DNA of 10,263 nt from an uncultured Acetatifactor sp. (GCA_910587755.1 CAJUNZ010000098.1:1-10263); one strand, 5' to 3'; shown: positions 1 through 6,928, counted from the first letter of the stretch. Program-made: numbers and translations. The notes: generated by a model not told the origin, from the letters alone.

Positions 1-833
1 GTATTATCGGTGCGGGCACCATGGGTGCCGGAATCGCACAGGCATTTGCCATGACCGAGGGCTATGAGGTTTGCCTATGCGACATTAAGCAGGAGTTTGC
101 CGACGGCGGCAAGGCCAGGATTCTGAAGAACCTGAACTTCCTGGTGAGCAAGGAGAAGATCACCCAGGAGAAGGCGGACGCCATTTCTGCCAAGATTGCT
201 ACCGGTCTCAAGGATATCTGCACGGACTGTGACCTGGTGATCGAGGTTGCGCCTGAGAATATGCAGATCAAGAAGAGCACCTTCAAGGAGCTGCAGGAGA
301 TCGTGAAGCCCGAGTGCATCTTTGCCACCAATACCTCTTCCCTCTCCATCACCGAGATCGGCGCAGGCCTTGACAGGCCTATGATCGGCATGCACTTCTT
401 CAACCCTGCCGACAGGATGAAGCTGGTGGAAGTGATTGCAGGCGCCAACACACCCGATGACCTGGTGGAGAAGATCAAGAACATTTCCACGGAGATCGGC
501 AAGACACCCGTTGAGGTGAAGGAAGCTCCTGGTTTTGTGGTAAACAGGATCCTGATCCCCATGATCAATGAAGCCATCGGCATCTATGCAGAGGGTATCG
601 CCAGCGTGGAGGACATTGACACCGCCATGAAGCTGGGCGCATCCCATCCCATGGGACCTCTGGCCCTGGGAGATCTGGTGGGCCTTGACATTGTGCTTGC
701 CATCATGGAAGTGCTTCAGAACGAGACCGGCGACTCCAAGTACCGCCCTCATCCCCTTCTCCGGAAGATGGTGCGCGCAGGCAAGCTTGGCAAGAAGACT
801 GGAATCGGCTTCTACGATTACAGCAAGAAATAA
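1..833 (+). CDS. hbd: 3-hydroxybutyryl-CoA dehydrogenase, 5' end cut off by window
   Basis: Reduces acetoacetyl-CoA to 3-hydroxybutyryl-CoA with NAD(P)H, the second step of cytosolic butyrate synthesis. The reading frame is already open at base 3 and shows 276 residues. Clostridial Hbd is about 282 residues, so only about five or six N-terminal residues lie outside the window. The first visible residues, IIGAGTMGAGIAQAF, are the Rossmann GxGxxG dinucleotide-binding loop of the N-terminal domain. NTSSLSITE follows, then MHFFNP (His codon at 393–395), the catalytic histidine region, with the partner Glu in KLVEVIAG. EAPGFVVNRILIPMINEA begins the C-terminal helical domain, and the end KTGIGFYDYSKK is typical. 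The variant HFFNPADRM replaces the more usual NPAPVM. bcd follows after a long structured gap, and crt and thl are presumably upstream. Identification is very secure; the cofactor preference is not readable here. Confidence 0.96.
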   Translation, partial: IIGAGTMGAGIAQAFAMTEGYEVCLCDIKQEFADGGKARILKNLNFLVSKEKITQEKADAISAKIATGLKDICTDCDLVIEVAPENMQIKKSTFKELQEIVKPECIFATNTSSLSITEIGAGLDRPMIGMHFFNPADRMKLVEVIAGANTPDDLVEKIKNISTEIGKTPVEVKEAPGFVVNRILIPMINEAIGIYAEGIASVEDIDTAMKLGASHPMGPLALGDLVGLDIVLAIMEVLQNETGDSKYRPHPLLRKMVRAGKLGKKTGIGFYDYSKK

Positions 834-835
834 GC

Positions 836-882
836 AGGACAGAACGCGGAACCGCCGCCCGGGTGTGGTGGTTCCGTGTCCT
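836..882 (+). other. Inverted repeat / hairpin just after hbd
   Basis: CGGAACCGCC (847–856) pairs with GGTGGTTCCG (867–876, one G-U) around a 10-nt loop. After a 5-nt bulge on the left arm, AGGACA (836–841) pairs with TGTCCT (877–882), giving about 16 pairs starting 3 nt after the hbd stop. No T-run follows, so it does not look like a complete intrinsic terminator. Protecting the hbd 3' end or setting partial read-through into bcd is my inference. Confidence 0.55.
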
Positions 883-980
883 GTGCCCGGAGTATGACAG
901 GTTTCGGAGGAGATAGTTTCTTCCGTGACAGTCTCTCAGCGGTCAGGCAGGCCCGGGGCGGCAGTCTGACAGGGGACGCT

Positions 981-1020
981 GCAGAAGGGCCGGGCAGTTT
1001 TAACCGGCAGAAGGGCCGGG
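981..1020 (+). repeat. Short direct repeat in the hbd–bcd gap
   Basis: GCAGAAGGGCCGGG occurs at 981–994 and again at 1007–1020, with starts 26 nt apart. The core GAAGGGCCGG occurs a third time at 2307–2316 in the bcd–etfB gap. No coding frame explains it. Its function is unknown. Confidence 0.6.
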
Positions 1021-1043
1021 GTTCTGGATAATGATGGAAAACG

Positions 1044-1070
1044 GGAATCCGGACATTTGTTTCGGATTCC
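1044..1070 (+). other. Hairpin in the hbd–bcd gap
   Basis: GGAATCCG (1044–1051) and CGGATTCC (1063–1070) form a perfect 8-bp stem with an 11-nt loop, about 50 nt before the bcd start. No T-run follows, so termination is unlikely. It could be a processing site or 5' stabiliser for the bcd message. This is inference from position. Confidence 0.45.
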
Positions 1071-1119
1071 GGCCGGTGGGATGCCGGAATTCAAGAGTAT
1101 AAATGGAGGAATGTAAATC

Positions 1120-2271
1120 ATGGATTTTACACTGCGGAAAGAGCATGAAATGGCACGCACTCTTTTCAGGGAGTTTGCCGAGAAAGAAGTTAAGCCTCTT
1201 GCCCAGGAGGTGGACGAGACAGAAGAGTTCCCCAGGGGAACAGCTGAGAAGATGGCAAAGAACGGCTTTTTGGGAATTCCTGTTCCCAAGGAGTACGGCG
1301 GACAGGGCTGTGATCCTCTGACCTATGTGATGTGTGTGGAGGAGCTCTCCAAAGTCTGCGGCACCACGGGCGTAATCGTATCCGCTCACACTTCCCTCTG
1401 CTGCGATCCCATTATGACTTTCGGAACAGAAGAGCAGAAGCAGAAGTATCTGGTTCCCCTTGCAAAGGGTGAGAAACTTGGCGCTTTCGGTCTTACCGAG
1501 CCCGGCGCAGGCACGGATGCCCAGGGACAGCAGACCAAGGCTGTGCTGGACGGAGATGAGTATGTGATTAACGGCTCCAAGATTTTCATCACCAACGGTA
1601 AAGAGGCGGATGTGTATGTGATCTTCGCCGTCACCGGGGTGATTGAGAAGAGGGGCAGGAAGATCAAGGAGATCACCTCCTTTATCGTGGAGAAAGGTAC
1701 TCCTGGCTTCACCTTCGGCACCAAGGAGAAGAAGATGGGTATCCGCGGATCTTCTACCTATGAGCTGATCTTTACCGACTGCCGCGTTCCCAAGGAGAAC
1801 ATGCTGGGCAAGATCGGACAGGGCTTTAAGATTGCCATGCACACTCTGGACGGCGGCCGTATCGGTATTGCCGCACAGGCTCTGGGAATCGCAGAGGGTG
1901 CTCTGGAGAGAACCATCGCTTACACCAAGGAGAGGAAGCAGTTCGGCAAGTCCATCGCCGCACAGCAGAACACCCAGTTCCAGCTGGCTGATATGGCCAC
2001 CAAGGTTCAGGCGGCACAGCTTCTGGTTTACAAGGCTGCCATAGCGAAGGCTACCCAGAAAGAGTACGGTTTTGAGGCCGCTCAGGCGAAGCTTTACGCC
2101 GCTGAGGTTGCCATGGAAGTTACCACCAAGGCAGTACAGCTCCACGGCGGTTATGGCTACACCAGGGAGTACGATGTGGAGCGCATGATGCGCGATGCCA
2201 AGATCACAGAGATCTATGAGGGCACCAGCGAGGTTCAGCGCATGGTTATCAGCGCAGCACTTTTGAAGTAA
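1120..2271 (+). CDS. bcd: Butyryl-CoA dehydrogenase (acyl-CoA dehydrogenase family)
   Basis: FAD enzyme that reduces crotonyl-CoA to butyryl-CoA. In clostridia it works in a cytosolic complex with EtfAB, where electrons from NADH are bifurcated to crotonyl-CoA and ferredoxin. The protein has 383 residues, the usual family length. An N-terminal helical domain runs to about residue 118. GAFGLTEPGAGTDAQ (121–135) and NGSKIFITNG (151–160) mark the beta domain and FAD/substrate contacts, and the C-terminal helical domain carries QLHGGYGY (340–347). YEGTSE places Glu367 as the catalytic base, the position expected for short-chain Bcd. The start has GGAGGA at 1105–1110, nine nt upstream. Conserved sequence throughout and direct linkage to etfB/etfA favour Bcd over other short-chain acyl-CoA dehydrogenases. 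No frameshift or missing key residue was seen. Confidence 0.96.
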   Translation: MDFTLRKEHEMARTLFREFAEKEVKPLAQEVDETEEFPRGTAEKMAKNGFLGIPVPKEYGGQGCDPLTYVMCVEELSKVCGTTGVIVSAHTSLCCDPIMTFGTEEQKQKYLVPLAKGEKLGAFGLTEPGAGTDAQGQQTKAVLDGDEYVINGSKIFITNGKEADVYVIFAVTGVIEKRGRKIKEITSFIVEKGTPGFTFGTKEKKMGIRGSSTYELIFTDCRVPKENMLGKIGQGFKIAMHTLDGGRIGIAAQALGIAEGALERTIAYTKERKQFGKSIAAQQNTQFQLADMATKVQAAQLLVYKAAIAKATQKEYGFEAAQAKLYAAEVAMEVTTKAVQLHGGYGYTREYDVERMMRDAKITEIYEGTSEVQRMVISAALLK

Positions 2272-2330
2272 TCCTGAGGGACAGGGTTCCGAGAGAGGGG
2301 ATCCTGGAAGGGCCGGAAGTATTTCAGCAG

Positions 2331-2346
2331 TGCCCGGCTTCGGGCA
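2331..2346 (+). other. Small GC hairpin in the bcd–etfB gap
   Basis: TGCCCG–GCTT–CGGGCA forms a 6-bp stem with a tetraloop 24 nt before the AAGGAG ribosome site of etfB. The following sequence has no T-run, so read-through is expected. The 114-nt gap otherwise shows no promoter I can support. Confidence 0.4.
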
Positions 2347-2385
2347 GCGGCATGATTATATAAGAAAATAAGGAGTGAAAATACA

Positions 2386-3168
2386 ATGAAAGTTGTTGTT
2401 TGTATCAAGCAGGTTCCTGATACCAAGGGCGGCGTCAAGTTCAATCCCGACGGTACCCTGGACAGGGCAGCCATGATGACCATTATGAACCCCGACGACA
2501 AGGCAGGACTGGAGGCAGCGCTCCGGCTGAAAGATCAGTACGGCGCGGAAGTTACCGTCCTGACCATGGGACTTCCCAAGGCGGAGGATGTGCTTCGTGA
2601 GGCAATGGCCATGGGTGCTGACAAGGGCGTTCTGGTGACGGACAGGGTGCTTGGCGGCGCTGACACCTGGGCTACTTCCCAGACACTGGCAGGCGCACTG
2701 CGCAATATGGAGTATGACCTGATTATTACCGGACGTCAGGCTATCGACGGCGACACCGCACAGGTTGGTCCCCAGATCTCCGAGCATCTGAATATTCCTG
2801 TGATCTCCTACGCACAGAACCTGAGAATCGAGGGGGACAGTGTGATTGTGGAGCGTCAGTATGACGACAGGTATCATGTGCTGAAGGCAAAAATGCCCTG
2901 CCTGATCACTGCACTGGCAGAGCTCAACGAGCCCAGGTACATGACTCCCGGTGGAATCTTCGACGCATACAAGGCGGAACTGACCGTATGGGGAAGAGCT
3001 GACCTGAAGGATGTGGAGGACTCCAACCTGGGTCTGAAGGGTTCTCCCACCCAGATCGCAAAGGCTTCCGATAAGGTCAGGAAGGGCGCCGGCGAGAAAG
3101 TGGCTCTGGATCCTGCAGAGGCTGTGGACTATATCGTTGACAAGCTCAAGGTGAAACATGTTATCTAG
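2386..3168 (+). CDS. etfB: Electron transfer flavoprotein, beta subunit (EtfB)
   Basis: Small subunit of the flavoprotein that receives electrons from NADH and, with Bcd, splits them between crotonyl-CoA and ferredoxin. The protein has 260 residues, normal for EtfB. It begins MKVVVCIKQVPDT, the classic EtfB N-terminus. DRVLGGADTWATS (87–99) and GRQAIDGDTAQVGPQ (116–130) are the nucleotide-binding stretches. In bifurcating EtfB proteins this second motif belongs to the site holding the beta-FAD rather than AMP. The start is fixed by AAGGAG at 2370–2375. The order bcd–etfB–etfA and the conserved DGDTAQVGPQ segment support the bifurcating type, although bifurcation itself is inferred from the family. 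Together with EtfA it forms a soluble heterodimer. Confidence 0.95.
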   Translation: MKVVVCIKQVPDTKGGVKFNPDGTLDRAAMMTIMNPDDKAGLEAALRLKDQYGAEVTVLTMGLPKAEDVLREAMAMGADKGVLVTDRVLGGADTWATSQTLAGALRNMEYDLIITGRQAIDGDTAQVGPQISEHLNIPVISYAQNLRIEGDSVIVERQYDDRYHVLKAKMPCLITALAELNEPRYMTPGGIFDAYKAELTVWGRADLKDVEDSNLGLKGSPTQIAKASDKVRKGAGEKVALDPAEAVDYIVDKLKVKHVI

Positions 3169-3194
3169 TATGTTCCACAACAATTACCACTATC

Positions 3195-3228
3195 TTTCAA
3201 ACTTTGAAATATATGCCTGTCACAGGCA
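3195..3228 (+). other. Two adjacent perfect dyads before etfA
   Basis: TTTCAAA-C-TTTGAAA (3195–3209) and TGCCTGT-C-ACAGGCA (3214–3228) are two 15-nt perfect inverted repeats, each with a single central base and four bases between them, ending just before the etfA ribosome site. They could fold as small hairpins in the message or serve as protein-binding dyads. No regulator can be named. Confidence 0.5.
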
Positions 3229-3231
3229 GGC

Positions 3232-3248
3232 GAGGAGGTAAAACAATG
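3232..3248 (+). promoter_or_regulatory. Ribosome binding site that decides the etfA start
   Basis: GAGGAGG at 3232–3238 lies seven nt before the ATG at 3246. The frame is also open from a TTG at 3204, but that codon sits inside a dyad, has no Shine-Dalgarno site, and would add 14 residues not expected on EtfA. The ATG at 3246 is therefore preferred. Confidence 0.8.
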
Positions 3249-4292
3249 AACTTAGAAGAATATAAAGGCGTATTTGTCTTTGCGCAGCAGGTGGACAATT
3301 GCGTCAACAGCATCGCTTTCGAGCTGATCGGCAAAGGCAAGGATCTGGCGGCGGATCTTGGTACAGAGGTTACTGCTGTCCTGGTGGGAAGCGGCGTGAA
3401 GGGTCTGGCAGATGAACTGGCAGAGTACGGCGCTGACAGGGTTATCGTGGTAGATGATCCTGAACTGAAGGAGTACAGGACGGAGCCCTATGCACATGCA
3501 CTGGCTTCTGTCATTGAGAAATATAAGCCTGAGATCTTCCTGGTGGGCGCAACGGCAATCGGCCGTGACCTGGGCCCCCGTGTGTCCGCAAGGATACATA
3601 CCGGCCTGACGGCAGACTGTACACAGCTTGACATCGGTGACTTCCCCTTGAACCCCATGCCTGGCAAGGAGCAGAAGCACAACCAGCTGCTGATGACCCG
3701 CCCTGCTTTCGGCGGCAACACCATCGCTACCATCGCCTGCCCTGACTTCCGTCCTCAGATGGCAACGGTTCGTCCCGGCGTTATGCAGAAAAAGGACAGG
3801 CAGGCCGGCGCCAAGGCCAATGTGGAGGAGTTCAATCCTGGATTTACACCCAACAACAACTATGTGGAGATCCTGGAAGTGGTGAAGGCAGTGTCCGAGA
3901 CCGTTGACATTATGGATGCGAAAATCCTGGTGTCCGGCGGCCGTGGAATGGGCGGAGCCGAGAACTTCAAGATCCTGGATGACCTGGCAGAAGTTCTGGG
4001 CGGAACCGTGAGCTGCTCCCGTGCCGTGGTTGACGCAGGCTGGAAGCCCAAGGATCTGCAGGTAGGCCAGACCGGCAAGACTGTGCGCCCCAACGTGTAT
4101 TTTGCAGTGGGTATCTCCGGCGCCATCCAGCACCTGGCAGGTATGGAGGAGTCCGATATCATCATTGCCATCAATAAGGATGAGACGGCTCCCATCTTTG
4201 ATGTGGCAGACTATGGTATTGTCGGCGATCTGAATAAGATCGTTCCCGCTCTCACCGAGAAGCTGCGCGCGGAGATGGCAAACAAGAACTAA
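3246..4292 (+). CDS. etfA: Electron transfer flavoprotein, alpha subunit (EtfA)
   Basis: Large subunit of the Etf partner of Bcd, holding the alpha-FAD that shuttles electrons during crotonyl-CoA reduction. From the preferred start the protein has 348 residues. The N-terminal alpha/beta domain begins MNLEEYKGVFVFAQQ and includes LVGATAIGRDLGPRVSAR (99–116). The C-terminal FAD domain shows VSGGRGMGG (229–237), SRAVVDAGW (258–266), VGQTGKTVRPNVYFAVGISG (273–292) and INKDETAPIFDVADYGIVGD (309–328), all standard EtfA FAD-binding signatures. There is no fused ferredoxin domain at the N-terminus, unlike some longer EtfA proteins. It is the last gene of the operon and is followed after 23 nt by a strong terminator. 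Confidence 0.96.
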   Translation: MNLEEYKGVFVFAQQVDNCVNSIAFELIGKGKDLAADLGTEVTAVLVGSGVKGLADELAEYGADRVIVVDDPELKEYRTEPYAHALASVIEKYKPEIFLVGATAIGRDLGPRVSARIHTGLTADCTQLDIGDFPLNPMPGKEQKHNQLLMTRPAFGGNTIATIACPDFRPQMATVRPGVMQKKDRQAGAKANVEEFNPGFTPNNNYVEILEVVKAVSETVDIMDAKILVSGGRGMGGAENFKILDDLAEVLGGTVSCSRAVVDAGWKPKDLQVGQTGKTVRPNVYFAVGISGAIQHLAGMEESDIIIAINKDETAPIFDVADYGIVGDLNKIVPALTEKLRAEMANKN

Positions 4293-4315
4293 GGGAACAT
4301 TCCTTAAATGTTATG

Positions 4316-4365
4316 ACTCCCATGAACCTGGACGGAGGATTCCTCTGGGTTTGTGGGAGTTTTTT
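4316..4365 (+). terminator. Rho-independent terminator of the hbd–bcd–etfBA operon
   Basis: ACTCCCATGAACCT (4316–4329) pairs with GGGTTTGTGGGAGT (4347–4360), continuous apart from a few G-U pairs. An inner GAGG/CCTC stem (4335–4338/4342–4345) sits in the loop, and the T-run 4360–4365 follows directly. The long stem plus T tract 23 nt after etfA marks the operon end on the + strand. Confidence 0.9.
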
Positions 4366-4387
4366 ATACCTCTGTCAGGTGCGGGAA

Positions 4388-4455
4388 GAGCAGTCCGGGG
4401 GCGGAGAAGTTATATTCCCAGTAGTGGGAAGAGCAACCTGGGAGCAGTCCGGGGG
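4388..4455 (+). repeat. 14-nt direct repeat around a dyad upstream of the cysteine-cluster gene
   Basis: GAGCAGTCCGGGGG occurs at 4388–4401 and 4442–4455, 54 nt apart. Between the copies lies the perfect dyad TTCCCA–GTAG–TGGGAA (4415–4430). GGGAAGAGCA also repeats at 4383–4392 and 4426–4435. The spacer 4366–4532 shows no promoter I can defend. This repeat-and-dyad arrangement is operator-like, but no factor can be assigned. Confidence 0.5.
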
Positions 4456-4532
4456 ATGAAACAAAGTTTTTCTCTGAGAGGAAGAGGAAGTGCAGGGGGC
4501 ACAGGAGAAGCTGAAACACAGGGAGGGGAGAA

Positions 4533-5234
4533 ATGAGAAGAAATGTAAGCCTGGAAGAGATTTCCGACGGAAATCTCTATGGGGAAAATGATATGGTGAA
4601 GGCGGACTGCCAGGGCTGTCAGGGATGTTTTCAGTGCTGTGTGGGTATGGGTAAATCGGTCATACTGGATCCCTATGACCTGTGTCGGCTGCAGCAGGGG
4701 CTGGGCAAGGGGATGGAAGAGTTTCTGGCGGAGGGAGTATTGGAGCTGAACGTGGTGGACGGGGCCGTGCTGCCCAATCTGAAAATGGTGGGAAAGGAAG
4801 AACGCTGTGCTTTCCTGAACGGGGAGGGAAGATGTGACATTCATCAGTTTCGCCCCGGCATCTGTCGGCTTTTTCCCCTGGGACGCTATTATGAGGAGGG
4901 GGATTTCCGCTACTTTCTCCAGACAGGGGAGTGCAGGGCCCCTGTCCGCTCCAAGGTAAAGGCGGGAAAATGGATCGATACTCCTGACAGAAAGCGATAC
5001 CATGACTATATCTGCAGCTGGCATTTCCTGCTGAAACAGCTGGAGACGGCAGGGGTGGGTGCAGACGCGGAGAATGCAGGTATGGACAGGGCAAAGGAAC
5101 TTAATATGGCCCTGCTGCAGATTTTCTTTATGCGCCCCTATGAGACAGGGAAGGACTTTTATGAGCAGTACAGCATGCGGGAGAAGGAGTTCCAGGGCAT
5201 GCTTTTCCCTGCAAATTGCTTGCGTTTTGTCTGA
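4533..5234 (+). CDS. YkgJ-type cysteine-cluster protein (putative metal/Fe-S binding)
   Basis: A 233-residue protein of the YkgJ (CxxCxxCC) family, whose members are thought to bind zinc or an iron-sulfur cluster. No reaction is established for most of them. Near the N-terminus, CQGCQGCFQCC places Cys26, 29, 32, 35 and 36. Further conserved cysteines are Cys92 and Cys101 (RCAFLNGEGRC), Cys111 in RPGICRLFPLG, Cys134 in TGECRAP and Cys161 in CSWH, the spread of late cysteines normal for the family. No signal peptide or membrane segment is visible, so it should be cytosolic. GGGAGGGG at 4521–4528 precedes the ATG. It stands alone between the butyrate operon terminator and the serine dehydratase promoter. 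A link to the neighbouring [4Fe-4S] enzyme SdaA is tempting but unsupported beyond proximity. Confidence 0.85.
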   Translation: MRRNVSLEEISDGNLYGENDMVKADCQGCQGCFQCCVGMGKSVILDPYDLCRLQQGLGKGMEEFLAEGVLELNVVDGAVLPNLKMVGKEERCAFLNGEGRCDIHQFRPGICRLFPLGRYYEEGDFRYFLQTGECRAPVRSKVKAGKWIDTPDRKRYHDYICSWHFLLKQLETAGVGADAENAGMDRAKELNMALLQIFFMRPYETGKDFYEQYSMREKEFQGMLFPANCLRFV

Positions 5235-5248
5235 AACTAAGATATAGT
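5220..5248 (+). promoter_or_regulatory. Candidate sigma-70 type promoter for sdaAB–sdaAA
   Basis: TTGCGT (5220–5225), a 17-nt spacer, and TATAGT (5243–5248) lie across the end of the cysteine-cluster gene, about 33 nt before the sdaAB ATG. Spacing is ideal and both boxes match the consensus in most positions. GAGGTG at 5270–5275 is the ribosome site. Called by eye only. Confidence 0.45.
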
Positions 5249-5280
5249 AACAAATAAGTAAGATAAATTGAGGTGAAAAC

Positions 5281-5949
5281 ATGAATTCATTTGATATTAT
5301 CGGCCCTGTGATGGTGGGACCATCCAGTTCCCACACGGCGGGAGCAGTCAAAATCGGCAATATTTCCCGAAGACTTCTGGGGGGGACGGTGAAGAAGGCG
5401 GATATCTTTTTTCACGGTTCCTTCCTTGCCACAGGGAAGGGACATGGAACGGACAGGGCCCTGGTGGCCGGGCTCATGGGTTTTGGGGTGGACGATCCCC
5501 GGATTGCGGACAGTTTCCGATATGCCAAGGAGGCGGGAATGGAGTGCTGTCTTTCCGGCATTGATCTGGGAGATGTGAATCCTAACTCCGTGAAGCTGCT
5601 TTTGAGCGGGGAAGAGGGCCAAAGCATTGAGATTGTGGCTGCCTCCGTGGGGGGCGGCGCCATCCGTATTCTGGAAATTGACGGACTTCCGGCAGATTTT
5701 TCCGGAGATTACCCCACTCTTGTGGTTCAAAATGTGGACCAGCCCGGGCATGTGACAGAGATCACATCCATGCTGGGACACAAGTCTATCAACATTGCCA
5801 CCATGAAACTGAATCGCTCTTCAAAAGGTGGGAATGCTGTCATTGTGGTGGAATGTGATCAGGAAGTGCCTGCGGATGCCGTCCGGTGGCTGGCCCATTT
5901 GGAAGGAATCTTAAAGGTCACATATCTAAGTTTATCAGGCGAAGCCTGA
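5281..5949 (+). CDS. sdaAB: L-serine dehydratase, iron-sulfur-dependent, beta subunit
   Basis: Beta subunit of the oxygen-sensitive enzyme that converts L-serine to pyruvate and ammonia in the cytosol. The protein has 222 residues, the usual length for the separate beta chain of Bacillota. GPSSSHTAGA (13–22) is the family's conserved N-terminal motif, followed by FHGSFLATGKGHGTDRAL and GDVNPNSVKL (98–107). Residues about 144–218 form an ACT-type ligand-binding domain beginning YPTLVVQNVDQPGHVTEI, which in this family may sense serine or another amino acid. The last codons (YLSLSGEA and stop) lie inside a 28-nt tandem repeat and a perfect 14-bp stem, so the extreme C-terminus may have been shaped by repeat expansion. 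sdaAA follows after 74 nt, almost certainly in one transcript. Confidence 0.95.
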   Translation: MNSFDIIGPVMVGPSSSHTAGAVKIGNISRRLLGGTVKKADIFFHGSFLATGKGHGTDRALVAGLMGFGVDDPRIADSFRYAKEAGMECCLSGIDLGDVNPNSVKLLLSGEEGQSIEIVAASVGGGAIRILEIDGLPADFSGDYPTLVVQNVDQPGHVTEITSMLGHKSINIATMKLNRSSKGGNAVIVVECDQEVPADAVRWLAHLEGILKVTYLSLSGEA

Positions 5950-5996
5950 TAAACTTAATTTAGCAGGTGAAGCCTGACAGGCTTAATTTAGCAGGT
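5926..5996 (+). repeat. 28-nt tandem repeat with perfect stem at the sdaAB–sdaAA junction
   Basis: Units start at 5926, 5954 and 5982. The first two agree at 21 of 28 positions, and the third is partial, with CTTAATTTAGCAGGT (5982–5996) identical to 5954–5968. The first unit forms the perfect stem TAAGTTTATCAGGC (5927–5940)/GCCTGATAAACTTA (5944–5957) with a GAA loop. The sdaAB stop TGA (5947–5949) lies in its right arm. A second dyad, AAGCCTG-A-CAGGCTT, spans 5970–5984. There is no T-run after either. It may modulate sdaAA translation or mRNA stability. Confidence 0.75.
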
Positions 5997-6023
5997 TTTA
6001 AAATAGGTGGTGGAGGAAGCAGG

Positions 6024-6893
6024 ATGTATCAGTCATTTCAGGAAATAATCAGAATAGAAAAGAGCTTTGGATTGAGCTTCTGGGAAGTCATCAGGGAGAA
6101 TGACACCAGGGAGATGGATATCACGGCGGAGGAAGCACTTCGGCGGATGGAAAAAATGTACGACGCCATGAGGGAAGCTGACAAGGCTTATGACCCTTCT
6201 CTCTCCTCTGCCAGCGGCCTGGCAGGGTGCGATGGAGAGAGGATTGCGGCGGCCCGCCGGGAGGGAACTCTGCTCTGCGGTTCATTCCTGGGGCTTGTGA
6301 TGGAAAAAGCTGTCAAGATGGGAGAGTCAAACGCCTGTATGAGGCGTATTGTGGCGGCGCCTACAGCGGGTTCCTGCGGGGTGGTTCCTGCGGTTTTCCT
6401 GTCATTGGAGGAGGAAAAAGGATATTCTAAGGAGGAAATGGTGAAGGCTCTTTATGTCAGCGCGGGCATTGGGGGCGTCATAGCCCAGAGGGCCAGCATC
6501 TCAGGAGCCGCAGGGGGATGTCAGGCGGAGATCGGTGCCGCTTCCGCTATGGCGGCAGGGGGAACAGCATTTCTTCTGGGAGGTGATGGGGAGGCAATCT
6601 CTCATGCCGCCGCTCTCGCGATGAAGAACCTTCTGGGCCTGGCCTGTGATCCGGTGGCCGGTCTGGTGGAAGTTCCCTGTGTCAAGAGAAATGTGATTGG
6701 AGCTGTGAATGCCCTCACATCTGCCGATCTGGCCATGGCGGGCATCCGCAGTAAAATTCCGCCCGATGAGGTGTTTGACGCTATGCGAAATATCGGCAGA
6801 ATATTGCCGGAAGAGCTGAAAGAGACCGGCAGGGGCGGCCTGGCGGCAACTCCCACCGGCATTGCGTTCCGGAAGGGACTGGAGACGTTCTGA
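6024..6893 (+). CDS. sdaAA: L-serine dehydratase, iron-sulfur-dependent, alpha subunit
   Basis: Catalytic subunit that binds a [4Fe-4S] cluster and deaminates L-serine to pyruvate. From the chosen ATG the protein has 289 residues, normal for SdaAA. GGAGGA at 6012–6017 is six nt upstream. The frame is also open from a GTG at 5967, but that would translate the tandem repeat and is rejected. Family signatures are SSASGLAGCDGERI (61–74), AAPTAGSCGVVPA (111–123), SISGAAGGCQAEIGAASAMA (158–177) and LACDPVAGLVEVPCVKRN (206–223). Cys166, Cys208 and Cys219 are the expected cluster ligands. The end GGLAATPTGIA is typical. It pairs with the beta subunit encoded upstream. No damage was seen. Confidence 0.95.
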   Translation: MYQSFQEIIRIEKSFGLSFWEVIRENDTREMDITAEEALRRMEKMYDAMREADKAYDPSLSSASGLAGCDGERIAAARREGTLLCGSFLGLVMEKAVKMGESNACMRRIVAAPTAGSCGVVPAVFLSLEEEKGYSKEEMVKALYVSAGIGGVIAQRASISGAAGGCQAEIGAASAMAAGGTAFLLGGDGEAISHAAALAMKNLLGLACDPVAGLVEVPCVKRNVIGAVNALTSADLAMAGIRSKIPPDEVFDAMRNIGRILPEELKETGRGGLAATPTGIAFRKGLETF

Positions 6894-6928
6894 GGCACTG
6901 GTTTATGTGTATGTTTTTGCAGTCTGGG

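Noticed and set aside
62..752. Long open frames on the - strand opposite hbd, and similar ones opposite bcd, etfB and etfA
   Set aside because: They mirror strongly conserved + strand genes, have no plausible ribosome sites or recognisable domains, and arise from the GC-rich codon use of the real genes.
906..969. Possible 14-codon leader peptide from GTG 925 after GGAGGAGA
   Set aside because: Spacing of 11 nt and a GTG start are poor, the peptide shows no run of a regulatory amino acid, and nothing ties it to an attenuator.
3204..3245. TTG-started extension of etfA
   Set aside because: No Shine-Dalgarno site, overlaps the dyads, and the ATG at 3246 has an excellent one.
4351..4536. 61-codon frame starting in the etfA terminator
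   Set aside because: It begins within the terminator stem, covers repeats, has no ribosome site and overlaps the start of the cysteine-cluster gene.
5926..5996. CRISPR array
   Set aside because: The repeats are directly abutting without spacers and only two and a half units exist.
5967..6023. GTG-started extension of sdaAA
   Set aside because: It would translate the tandem repeat and part of the purine-rich ribosome site of the ATG at 6024.
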